Source: DASWJS01 sp036397035 (GTDB lineage Bacteria > Actinomycetota > AC-67). From it: a DNA stretch of 64,000 nt. The stretch is taken from assembly GCA_036397035.1 (NCBI GenBank), contig DASWJS010000015.1, positions 14,902 through 78,901 on the forward strand. The letters run 5' to 3'. The notes below the pieces were generated by a model. The model was not told where the DNA came from, did not search any database, and worked only from the letters and a program-made list of their open reading frames with translations. Below, piece by piece: positions 23,256 to 30,520 of this stretch; position 1 is the first letter of the stretch, and each line of letters begins with the position of its first letter. The position numbers and the translations under genes are program-made.

Positions 23256-24764
23256 GTGAACCGCAGGATCGCGGTCCTGGTGGTCGCCTCGGCGCTCGCC
23301 GTCCCCGGCGTCGTGAGCGCGAAAGTGGACGCGACGTGCCCGCCGATCAACGCGACGACCGCGGTGGCCGGGGTGGTCCAGGACGCCTTCGGCACACCCG
23401 TCCCCGGCCTGACGGTGAGGCCGCACGTGGTCAACAACCCCGCGACGCTCGCCGACTTCGACGTCACCGACGCGCAGGGCCGCTACCGCATCTGCATCGG
23501 CGAGGAGAGCGGCCAGGGTCACAACGCCTACGACATCTACGTCCGCGACGAGAACGACGAGCCGCTCTTCGCCACGGTCAACCAGCCCTACACGACCGTG
23601 ACCAACATGGGCGACGCGGACTTCACGCCCGCGACGGGGCTGCCCGTCCTGTACACCACGAACCTCAGCATCGTTCCCCAGGACATCTCGACCGCGACGA
23701 GCGGCCGCTTGGTCGAGTTCGTGGTCCGCTCGAAGGCGCCGGCCTCGACGACGATGGAGCTGACGCTCGAGCACCTTCCCGCGGGCCCGCCGATCGACAT
23801 GCCCGCCGACGGGACCGAAGGGGGCGGGCCGCTCGCCGGAGGCTGGAACCGCTGGAAGCACAGCGTTTGGTTCGCCGAGGACACGGGCGAGCGGCAGTGG
23901 TGGGCCGACCTCGTCGGCAAGGCCGGCTCGCTGCCGATCACCCAGGCCGACCGCGTGCCCTACGTCGTGGACAACACGCCGCCGCTGATCAACAACGGCT
24001 CGACGCCGCTGACGTGCGACCCCGGAGTCGTGGCGAACCCCCTCTCGCCGCCGGAGACGACGAACCCGCAACCGGTCGTCACCCAAGGCGCGTGCGACAA
24101 GTTCGTGAACAACGCACGATCCGGACTCAACCCGTTCTCGCTGACCGGCAAGATCTGCCCGACGAGCAACCTGTCGAACCCCGCCTGCGAGGCCATCCAC
24201 CCCGTGCTCGACGAGCAGGCGATCACCTGGCTCCCGCCGGCGCCGCTCGCGCTGGGCGACCACTACCTCGGCTGGACGATCCGCGACTACGCGGGCAACC
24301 AGGTCTCCTCGCCGGTCGGCAAGCTCCTTCGCATCACCGACTCGGGCGGGCAAACGCCGGTGATCAACGGCCTGCAGCCGGGGAACCTCGGCCAGGGTCA
24401 GACGCTCGGCGTCGTGATCGGCGCGACGCCGACGACGCCCTCGTCGGCGCCCTACATCGGGTTCAAGGTGACCGACGCCGACGGCTACCGCGACATCGCG
24501 CCCGGCTCGGTCACGTTGCGGGTCTACTACCAGGACGAGAACGCGCTCGTGTACGTCTACGACCCGGCGATGGGGCCGTTCGAATACGACCCGGTCACCA
24601 AGCGCGGCGGCGCCGACTTCGACCTCACGACCGGCGTGCTTCGGGCGTCCTACCGGCCGCAGGGAGCGCCGCCGGGGCGCTACCTGGCCTCCGCCTCGGC
24701 CACGGACCACGGCGGCAACTCCGTCACGATGTCCTGGCACTGGCTCCTGGTCGCCGCGGTCTAG
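23256..24764 (+). CDS. Secreted multidomain protein with N-terminal carboxypeptidase-regulatory-like domain
   Basis: 502 residues from a GTG preceded by GGGAGGG. Signal peptide 1-22 (IAVLVVASALAVPGVVSA). Residues of about 35-85 (AVAGVVQDAFGTPVPGLTVR to DVTDAQGRYRICI) look like a carboxypeptidase-regulatory/transthyretin-like beta domain. The remainder is beta-rich with several Cys pairs (TCDPGV, ACDKF, ICPTS, ACEAI) and an Ig-like end (RYLASASATDHGGNSVTM). No catalytic motif seen. Probably a surface or secreted structural protein; not recognised as a named family. Confidence 0.7.
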   Translation: MNRRIAVLVVASALAVPGVVSAKVDATCPPINATTAVAGVVQDAFGTPVPGLTVRPHVVNNPATLADFDVTDAQGRYRICIGEESGQGHNAYDIYVRDENDEPLFATVNQPYTTVTNMGDADFTPATGLPVLYTTNLSIVPQDISTATSGRLVEFVVRSKAPASTTMELTLEHLPAGPPIDMPADGTEGGGPLAGGWNRWKHSVWFAEDTGERQWWADLVGKAGSLPITQADRVPYVVDNTPPLINNGSTPLTCDPGVVANPLSPPETTNPQPVVTQGACDKFVNNARSGLNPFSLTGKICPTSNLSNPACEAIHPVLDEQAITWLPPAPLALGDHYLGWTIRDYAGNQVSSPVGKLLRITDSGGQTPVINGLQPGNLGQGQTLGVVIGATPTTPSSAPYIGFKVTDADGYRDIAPGSVTLRVYYQDENALVYVYDPAMGPFEYDPVTKRGGADFDLTTGVLRASYRPQGAPPGRYLASASATDHGGNSVTMSWHWLLVAAV

Positions 24765-24780
24765 CGAACCGGCCCGGGCT

Positions 24781-24814
24781 CCAAGGGGAACGGCGCGGTG
24801 GCCGTTACCCTTGG
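24781..24814 (+). promoter_or_regulatory. Long hairpin overlapping a leaderless-type -10 box
   Basis: CCAAGGG-G-AACGGC pairs with GCCGTT-A-CCCTTGG: a 14-base arm with one mismatch and a loop of six bases. TACCCT (24806-24811) inside the 3' arm lies six bases before the ATG at 24818, the spacing expected for a leaderless transcript in actinobacteria. Alternatively the hairpin ends transcription of the preceding gene, although no T-tract follows. Confidence 0.45.
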
Positions 24815-24817
24815 CTC

Positions 24818-25246
24818 ATGGCCACCTACGGCGAGCACATGCTGGCCCAGGCTGAGCGCCGCGGGCGCGCGCGCAGCGCGCGGCGGCGGCGCGTCCGGTT
24901 GCTGTGGCCGTCGCTCGCGATGATCTTCTGGTCGCTGGCCGACCTGCTCGCCGCGCGGCACGAGCGCACGCTCGGCGCGGGCGTGGGGCCAGCCGGCCAG
25001 CTCGTCGACCATGTGCAACCGATCGCATGGACGGTCCTGCTCGTCGCCGTGCCGCTCGTCGCGTCGTTGAAACCCCAGCCGGTCAAGGCGGGCGCGCTGC
25101 TCGCGCTGCTGGCGGGTCCGGTGTTCGGCACCGCCATCTTCGGCACGGGCGGCTGGCGATGGTGGCAGGCGACGATCGTGGGCGCGGCGTGCCTGTTGAT
25201 CCTCGCCGCGTCGAATCCCTCCCCGCAGCCGTCGCCCGCCGGCTGA
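24818..25246 (+). CDS. Small multi-pass membrane protein, unknown function
   Basis: 142 residues. A basic N-terminus (ERRGRARSARRRRVRLLW) is followed by hydrophobic segments at about 29-45 (PSLAMIFWSLADLLAA), 66-83 (IAWTVLLVAVPLVASL), 90-108 and 115-132 (ATIVGAACLLILAA), giving about four membrane spans. The C-terminus is short and Pro/Ser-rich. No Shine-Dalgarno sequence precedes the ATG. The TACCCT six bases upstream suggests leaderless expression. It converges on rsfS, with stops two bases apart. Confidence 0.65.
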   Translation: MATYGEHMLAQAERRGRARSARRRRVRLLWPSLAMIFWSLADLLAARHERTLGAGVGPAGQLVDHVQPIAWTVLLVAVPLVASLKPQPVKAGALLALLAGPVFGTAIFGTGGWRWWQATIVGAACLLILAASNPSPQPSPAG

Positions 25247-25247
25247 C

Positions 25248-25619
25248 TCAGTCGGCGTTCGCCGCGGTCCGGCCCTGCGGCTCGGCGTGTCCGGCGGCAG
25301 GCTCCCACGCCACGACCGGCGCGTCGCGCCAGAGCCGCTCCAGCTCGTAGTACGCGCGCTCTTCCTCGGTGAAGACGTGCACCACGACGTCGATGTAGTC
25401 CAGCAACAGCCAGCGGTTGTGCTGCACGCCTTCCCGGCGAGCCGGACGCTCGTCCTTCGCGCGCAGCGCCTCCTCTACCGCTTCGCCGATCGCCCGCACC
25501 TGCCGGTCGGTGCGGCCGGAGGCGATGACGAAGAAGTCCGTGACGGCGGTCAGGTCGCCGACTTCCAGGACCAGGATGTCGATGCCGTTCTTCTCGGCGG
25601 CCGCTCGGGCCGCGCGCAC
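25248..25619 (-). CDS. rsfS: Ribosomal silencing factor RsfS
   Basis: 123 residues if the GTG at 25619 is the start. The RsfS signature is complete: DILVLEVGDLTAVTDFFVIA, SGRTDRQVRAIGEAVEE, and WLLLDYIDVVVHVFTEEER ending with YYELERLW. RsfS binds L14 (uL14) on the large subunit and blocks subunit joining under starvation. The last of the nadD-LCP-rsfS cluster. The frame is open upstream as far as a CTG at 25658 near the LCP stop; the GTG gives a length close to typical RsfS, so the start is a judgement. Confidence 0.92.
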   Translation of the reverse strand: MRAARAAAEKNGIDILVLEVGDLTAVTDFFVIASGRTDRQVRAIGEAVEEALRAKDERPARREGVQHNRWLLLDYIDVVVHVFTEEERAYYELERLWRDAPVVAWEPAAGHAEPQGRTAANAD

Positions 25620-25654
25620 CGCGAGGGCTCGCGCTCGTGTGCGGTTCGCTCTGG

Positions 25655-26866
25655 TCAGCTCTGCATCTCCGTGAAGTCTTTGCCGACCACGATGGTAGCG
25701 TCTACCACCGTCTGGGCGCGCGTGCCTATTTCCACCCGGCCGAACCCGATCAGGTCGCGAATGCGCCTGGCGAGCGCCAGGTACGTCTCGTCGTCGCCGT
25801 AGACGACGATCCGCGTCGTCTGGTGATCGAAGGACACGGTGTTGCCGGTGACGACGATGTGGAAGCCGGCCGGCACCAACTCCTGCGCGAGGGCGCTCCC
25901 CGTGCCCGGCCGTCCGTTGCCGTTGCGAAGGTCGATTCGCGGACGCTCGTCCGTCGCGCCGACGCCGGGGAGCAGCGACCCCGCGTAGAGCGCGCCGACG
26001 ACGTCTCGGATCGCCTCGTGGTCGGGCTCGAACACGTTGGGCACGCCGGTGCTCGATCCCCGCACGGGCAGCACGTCGAATCGCAGCGCGGACGGGTCCA
26101 CCCGATCCAGCGCGCTCAGGAACTCGCCCATCCACATCGCGCCCGAGCCGGCAAGGTCGGTCGCGCCCGCGATCGCCTCGTCGCGGTCCGGCGCCTCCAT
26201 CATCGTCGCGAGCAGCCCCTCCCAGAGCTGCTGCACGCGCACGAACCGGTCGAGGTCGCTCTCGTCCCCGGCGCGGTAGGTCAGGAAGGTGCCGGCCTCC
26301 GCGCCGTCAAGGACCTGGTCGCCGAGCGGGAACACCAGCTCGCGCGCGCCGGTTTCGGTCGTCTCGTACAGCTCGGTCGTGACGCTCACGGGCACGCCGC
26401 CGAGCGCGTCGACCATCTGCGCGACGGCGACGTCGGTCAGCGCGACGGTTCGGTCGACGTCGATGCCGAGCAGGTTCTCGATGGTGATCTCCTGGAGCGT
26501 CTCCCGCCCGAACACCAGCGCCTTGCCCACCTGCTCGACGCTGCTCTCGCCGGGGATCGTCCCGAAGACCCCCGAAGGGATGAACAGACCGGTGGCCTCG
26601 CCCGTCGAGCCGTCGACGGCGAACAGGGTCAGCACGTCGGCGCGCTGCGACGGGTCGTCCACGACGGTCGTCGCCACGAGGATCGTGAACTGCTCGCTAC
26701 TCGCCGCGACGGAACCCGCGACCGGAGCGGGCTTCGGCCGGGATGCCACGAAGGCCGCGGCGCCGGCCGCGGCGGCGATCAACACCGCGACGAGGAGCAC
26801 GCGCAGCACGATGCGCCGCCGCCGCTTGGACCGGCGCGCGCGCGTTCGCGTGGGCGTGCGAACCAT
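25655..26866 (-). CDS. LytR-CpsA-Psr (LCP) family protein with LytR C-terminal domain
   Basis: 403 residues from ATG 26866, eight bases after nadD. A very basic N-terminus (RTRARRSKRRRRIVLRV) and one transmembrane helix (LLVAVLIAAAAGAAAFVAS) orient the rest outside. The LCP domain begins at FTILVATTVVDDPSQRADVL and includes IENLLGIDVDRTVALTDVAV. A LytR_C domain (DLRNGNGRPGTGSALAQELV) closes the protein. LCP enzymes attach glycopolymers to peptidoglycan. The usual Arg-rich pyrophosphate-binding strand is less canonical here (FLTYRAGDESDLDRFVRVQQ retains several Arg). Confidence 0.85.
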   Translation of the reverse strand: MVRTPTRTRARRSKRRRRIVLRVLLVAVLIAAAAGAAAFVASRPKPAPVAGSVAASSEQFTILVATTVVDDPSQRADVLTLFAVDGSTGEATGLFIPSGVFGTIPGESSVEQVGKALVFGRETLQEITIENLLGIDVDRTVALTDVAVAQMVDALGGVPVSVTTELYETTETGARELVFPLGDQVLDGAEAGTFLTYRAGDESDLDRFVRVQQLWEGLLATMMEAPDRDEAIAGATDLAGSGAMWMGEFLSALDRVDPSALRFDVLPVRGSSTGVPNVFEPDHEAIRDVVGALYAGSLLPGVGATDERPRIDLRNGNGRPGTGSALAQELVPAGFHIVVTGNTVSFDHQTTRIVVYGDDETYLALARRIRDLIGFGRVEIGTRAQTVVDATIVVGKDFTEMQS

Positions 26867-26874
26867 GAGATCGC

Positions 26875-27480
26875 TCACCGGTAGAGCCCCGCCTTGCGGA
26901 TGTACGCCGCGACGCCGGGCGGCACGAGGTAGGTCAGCGGGCGCCCTTCGCGCGCGCGCCTTCGCACGTCGGTCGAGGAGATCGACAGCGCCGGGATCTC
27001 CATGACGGAGACTCGGTCCTCCAGGTCCTCGGGCAGCTCCTTCTCCAGCCGGTCGAGGTCGTAGCCCGGACGCGTGGCGGCGATGAACCGGGTTTCCCGC
27101 AAGATCGCCGCGGGGTCCTTCCACGTGAGTATCTGCAAGATCGCGTCCGCTCCGGTGATGAAGAGGAACTCGGCGTCCGGCTCCTCGTCGCGCAGCAACC
27201 GCATCGTGTCGAGCGTGTAGGTCGGGCCCTCGCGATCCAGCTCGATGCGCGAGACCCGGAAGGAAGGATCCGACGCGGTCGCGATGACGGTCATGAGGTA
27301 GCGGTCCTCGGCCGGAGCGACGTCGGCGCGGTCCTTCTGCCACGGCCGGCCGGCCGGAACGAACACGATCTCGTCGAGGTCGAACGCGTGACGCGCTTCG
27401 TCGGCCGTCACCAGGTGCCCGGTGTGGATCGGGTTGAACGTCCCGCCCATGACGCCGATGCGTCGCCCGGTTGGACTCAT
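26875..27480 (-). CDS. nadD: Nicotinate-nucleotide adenylyltransferase
   Basis: 201 residues. The nucleotidyltransferase motif GVMGGTFNPIHTGHLVTADE sits at the N-terminus and the family's C-terminal ISSTDVRRRAREGRPLTYLV is intact, with FITGADAILQI between. NadD adenylates nicotinate mononucleotide in NAD synthesis. The order nadD-LCP-rsfS is the usual actinobacterial one, although here the group is separated from proA by about 9 kb of other genes. Confidence 0.97.
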   Translation of the reverse strand: MSPTGRRIGVMGGTFNPIHTGHLVTADEARHAFDLDEIVFVPAGRPWQKDRADVAPAEDRYLMTVIATASDPSFRVSRIELDREGPTYTLDTMRLLRDEEPDAEFLFITGADAILQILTWKDPAAILRETRFIAATRPGYDLDRLEKELPEDLEDRVSVMEIPALSISSTDVRRRAREGRPLTYLVPPGVAAYIRKAGLYR

Positions 27481-27539
27481 CGATCGGATCGTAGCAGCGG
27501 GTCCCGCCAACCTCGTGGACGTTCGCGCCGCCGCCGCGC

Positions 27540-27908
27540 TCAGGTGACGGTCACGGTCCCGGACATGCCGACGCCGCCCTTGGTGCCGTGCACTGCGCAG
27601 TAGTAGCGGACGGTGCCGGGCTCGTCGAACGTGCGCGTGAACGTCCCGGATCCTTCCGGGTCGCCGCTGGAGAACGAGCCGTCGTCGGCGACGACATTGT
27701 GGCCCGGCTCGACGTTGGACCACGTCCAGGTGACCGTTCCGCCGGCGCTCACGGCGACGTGCTGCGGCGAGAACAGGTTCGATCCGGTGGCGGTCACCTC
27801 CGCCGTCGCGACCGGCGACGGCGAGCCTTCGATCGCGCCGCCGTCCCCCACGCACGCCGACCCGCCGACCGTCAGCCCCAGGACGAGCAGCGCGCCGCCG
27901 AGCCGCAC
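27540..27908 (-). CDS. Cupredoxin-domain lipoprotein
   Basis: 122 residues. The signal sequence ends in a lipobox-like VGGSAC (Cys near residue 19). The cupredoxin domain has type 1 copper ligands: His in EPGHNVV and the Cys-His-Met loop YYCAVHGTKGGVGM. It should carry electrons or bind copper on the outer face of the membrane. The neighbouring gene 27915-28319 encodes a paralogue with an almost identical copper loop, indicating local duplication. It starts only six bases after that gene, so they are probably co-transcribed. Confidence 0.88.
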   Translation of the reverse strand: MRLGGALLVLGLTVGGSACVGDGGAIEGSPSPVATAEVTATGSNLFSPQHVAVSAGGTVTWTWSNVEPGHNVVADDGSFSSGDPEGSGTFTRTFDEPGTVRYYCAVHGTKGGVGMSGTVTVT

Positions 27909-27914
27909 GTGCCG

Positions 27915-28319
27915 CTACTCCACCGTCACGATGCCGAACATGCCGACGCCACCCTTGGTGCCGTGGACCTCGCAGAAGTATTGGTATTCCCCCGGCTCGT
28001 CGAACGTGAAGGTGAACGTGTCCTCGGTGACGTCGTCGCCCGAGTCGAACAGGTCGTCGTCGGAAATGACGTTGTGTGGGATGCTGCCCGACCACGCCCA
28101 GCTCACCTCGGTCCCCGGCGCGACGCTGATGTGCAGCGGCACGAACGCGACGCCGTCGACGCCCACTTCGCTGGTCGCGACGACGTCGCCCTCCCCGCCG
28201 GTCTCGGACTCGCTCGGCGTCGGCGTGGGCGGGAACCCCGTGTCCTTGCCGCCGGAGCACGCAACCGCCAGCAGGGTCAGGATCAGCACGTGCAGGATTT
28301 GTGTTCCGACGCGTCGCAT
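27915..28319 (-). CDS. Cupredoxin-domain lipoprotein (paralogue)
   Basis: 134 residues from ATG 28319, preceded by AAAGGAGATT, a strong Shine-Dalgarno. Signal peptide with lipobox-like LLAVAC. Copper ligands are the His in SIPHNVI and the YFCEVHGTKGGVGM loop. A Thr/Pro/Ser/Glu linker follows the lipidated Cys. First gene of the cupredoxin pair. Divergent from the aminotransferase gene at 28456. Confidence 0.88.
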   Translation of the reverse strand: MRRVGTQILHVLILTLLAVACSGGKDTGFPPTPTPSESETGGEGDVVATSEVGVDGVAFVPLHISVAPGTEVSWAWSGSIPHNVISDDDLFDSGDDVTEDTFTFTFDEPGEYQYFCEVHGTKGGVGMFGIVTVE

Positions 28320-28455
28320 CGAATCTCCTTTGAAGACGAAGTGGCCCGCGGCAATCGCCGCGAAGCTCTTCCTAGCAACCGCCCTGAACGCGTGCAAATC
28401 GCGGCGAAATGCCTGCGGTCCGGCTGCGACGCCCGGTGCTAGCCTGCGATCAGCC

Positions 28456-29799
28456 ATGGGTGAGCGGGACCGGGAGCTGCGCGAAGCAACCGAGCAGTCG
28501 CGCCTGATGCTCGACCTGGTCCTCGGCCGCGAGGATCCCGATCCCGATGCGCTCACCCTGCACACGGTGCGAGACTTCGACCGGCACTTCACGCCCGGGT
28601 TGGTCGCCTACCGCAAGTCCGTCACCGAAGCCGGCGACTTCGCCGCGCTCGAGTGGCGCGGCAGCGGCTCGATCGTGCAGGACGTGCGCGGCCGTGAATG
28701 GATCGACCTCCTGGGCGGGTTCGGGATCTACGACCTCGGCATCCGCCACCCGGAGGTGCTGGACGCCGTGCGCGCGCAGCTCGACCGGAACCCGATGCCG
28801 ACGCAGGAGCTGCTCGACCCGTTCAAGGGGATGCTGTGCCGGCTCCTCGCCTCGATCGCGCCCGGGCCCTCGACCAACGCGTTCATCTGCAACTCGGGCA
28901 CCGAGGCCGTCGAAGGCGCGATGAAGATCGCGCGCGTAGCCAGCGGACGCCCCGGGTTCGTGTGCGCCGAGGGGGCCTTCCACGGCAAGACGCTCGGGGC
29001 GCTTTCGCTGATGGGCAAGGCCGCGTTTCGCGAGCCCGTGGAGCCGCTGCTCGGGCCGGTCTGGCGCGCACCCTTCGGCGACGCCGCCGCGTTCGAGCGC
29101 CTGATCGCCGCCCACGGCGCCGAGCTGGCGGCCGTCGTGCTCGAGCCGATCCAGGGCGAGGCCGGCGCGGTCGTGCCGCCCGACGACTTCCTCCCGCGCG
29201 TGCGCGCGGCCTGCGACGCCGCCGGTGTCCTGCTGATCGCCGACGAGGTCCAGACCGGGCTCGGGCGCACGGGCGAGCTGTGGGCCTCGGATCATTGGGG
29301 CCTCGAGCCCGACATCGTGTGCGTCGCCAAGTCGCTCGGCGGGGGCGTGATGCCGGTCGGCGCGATTGTCGGCCGGGCCGAGGTGTGGAAGTCGCTGGAG
29401 CCGAACCCGTTCCTGCACACCTCGACCTTCGGCGGCAGTCCGCTCGCGTGCGCCGCCTCGATCGCATCGGTCCACGTGATCCTGCGCGACCGGCTGTGGG
29501 AGGCGGCCGCGCGCAAGGGCGCGTGGCTGATGGAGCGTCTCGAGGAGCTGCGGAGCCGCTTCCCCGCGACCCTCGCGGGCCTGCGCGGCCGCGGCTTGCT
29601 GATCGGGATGGTCTTCCCCGATCACGAGACCGGCTACCGCGTGGCGGCCGAGCTCTTCCGTCGCGGCATCCTCGTCGCGGGCACGCAAGTGTCGGCGACC
29701 ACGATCCGCATCGAGCCGGCGCTCACGATCGAGCAGTCGCTGCTCGACGAGGTGATCGCGCGCCTGGAGGACGTGCTGGCCGGGATCGCGGCCGCTTAG
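28456..29799 (+). CDS. Class III aminotransferase, putrescine-aminotransferase-like
   Basis: 447 residues, PLP-dependent. Class III landmarks: NSGTEAVEGAMKIAR, the GAFHGKTLGALSLMG segment, VVLEPIQGEAGAVVPPDDF, the signature LLIADEVQTGLGRTGELWAS, and the Schiff-base Lys in CVAKSLGGGVMPVG. A helical N-terminal extension before the fold (about 55 residues) and FHTSTFGG-type segments resemble PatA/YgjG putrescine:2-oxoglutarate aminotransferases more than ornithine or acetylornithine enzymes, but substrate choice by eye is weak. A TAGCCT -10-like box lies ten bases before the ATG. Convergent, overlapping plsC by four bases. Confidence 0.88.
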   Translation: MGERDRELREATEQSRLMLDLVLGREDPDPDALTLHTVRDFDRHFTPGLVAYRKSVTEAGDFAALEWRGSGSIVQDVRGREWIDLLGGFGIYDLGIRHPEVLDAVRAQLDRNPMPTQELLDPFKGMLCRLLASIAPGPSTNAFICNSGTEAVEGAMKIARVASGRPGFVCAEGAFHGKTLGALSLMGKAAFREPVEPLLGPVWRAPFGDAAAFERLIAAHGAELAAVVLEPIQGEAGAVVPPDDFLPRVRAACDAAGVLLIADEVQTGLGRTGELWASDHWGLEPDIVCVAKSLGGGVMPVGAIVGRAEVWKSLEPNPFLHTSTFGGSPLACAASIASVHVILRDRLWEAAARKGAWLMERLEELRSRFPATLAGLRGRGLLIGMVFPDHETGYRVAAELFRRGILVAGTQVSATTIRIEPALTIEQSLLDEVIARLEDVLAGIAAA

Positions 29800-30449
29800 G
29801 ACGCCGGGCGGCGCGGCGGTCGCGAGTACCGGTCGGGTACGCGCTCGGCGCCTGCGAGCGCGGCAACGGCGTCCAGCACCTCGTCGGTGAAGCGCCGGTA
29901 GGCGGCGGGCTCGTCCTCACCGTCGCGGATCGCGAACAGCATCGGTGCGCCGAAGCGCACCGTGCACGCGGTCGGCCTCGCGAGCCGGCTCCCCTTGTTG
30001 TGCGCGCCGCGCGATCCGAACACGGCGGTCGGGATCACCGGCGCGCCCGACCGCTGCGCCACGCGAGCGACGCCCGTGTAGCCGCGGTACACGCGACCGT
30101 CCGGACTGCGCGTGCCCTCGGGGAAGATGCCGAAGAGCTTGCCCTCCTTCAGCGCGCGCGCGGCCGCCTCGATCGACTCTTCCTGCGGCGCCTCGCGGTC
30201 GACGGGGATCACGCCGGCGCCGCGGAAGAACCATGCGACGCGCTTGGTCTTGACCAGCTCGACCTTTGCGAGCCAGCAGACCTGCCGCCAGAAGCACATG
30301 CACACCAGCACCGGGTCGATCGCGGCGACGTGGTTGCTCGCCAGGATCGCGCCGCCGTGCGCCGGCACGTTGCGGCGATCGCTCGCGCGGACCCACCAGT
30401 AGAGCTTGATGAGCAAGCCGATCGTGAACCACATGAAGCGATAGATCAT
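29796..30449 (-). CDS. plsC: 1-acyl-sn-glycerol-3-phosphate acyltransferase (PlsC family)
   Basis: 217 residues. N-terminal membrane helix (MIYRFMWFTIGLLIKLYWWV). The catalytic block I is NHVAAIDPVL (His-x4-Asp) and block III is FGIFPEGTRSPDGRVY; GVIPVDREA and the VIPTAVFG strand complete the fold. It acylates lysophosphatidic acid in membrane lipid synthesis at the cytoplasmic membrane. No neighbour in lipid metabolism is present. Confidence 0.9.
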   Translation of the reverse strand: MIYRFMWFTIGLLIKLYWWVRASDRRNVPAHGGAILASNHVAAIDPVLVCMCFWRQVCWLAKVELVKTKRVAWFFRGAGVIPVDREAPQEESIEAAARALKEGKLFGIFPEGTRSPDGRVYRGYTGVARVAQRSGAPVIPTAVFGSRGAHNKGSRLARPTACTVRFGAPMLFAIRDGEDEPAAYRRFTDEVLDAVAALAGAERVPDRYSRPPRRPAS

Positions 30450-30505
30450 GCGGCGCGAGCGTACCGTCCTCGCCGTCCGGCCGTCTCGCCGCGGAGGCCC
30501 TCGGC

Positions 30506-30511
30506 TAGACT
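30506..30511 (+). promoter_or_regulatory. Putative -10 box close to the CBS gene start
   Basis: TAGACT lies nine bases before the ATG at 30521, leaving a leader of only a few bases or none. This supports translation from 30521 rather than from the internal ATG at 30818 where homology to cystathionine beta-synthase begins. Confidence 0.45.
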
Positions 30512-30520
30512 CACCCGTCG

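Noticed and set aside
25658..25658. CTG as rsfS start
   Set aside because: It would add 13 residues before the family's usual N-terminus. GTG 25619 gives a normal length, although the choice is not certain.
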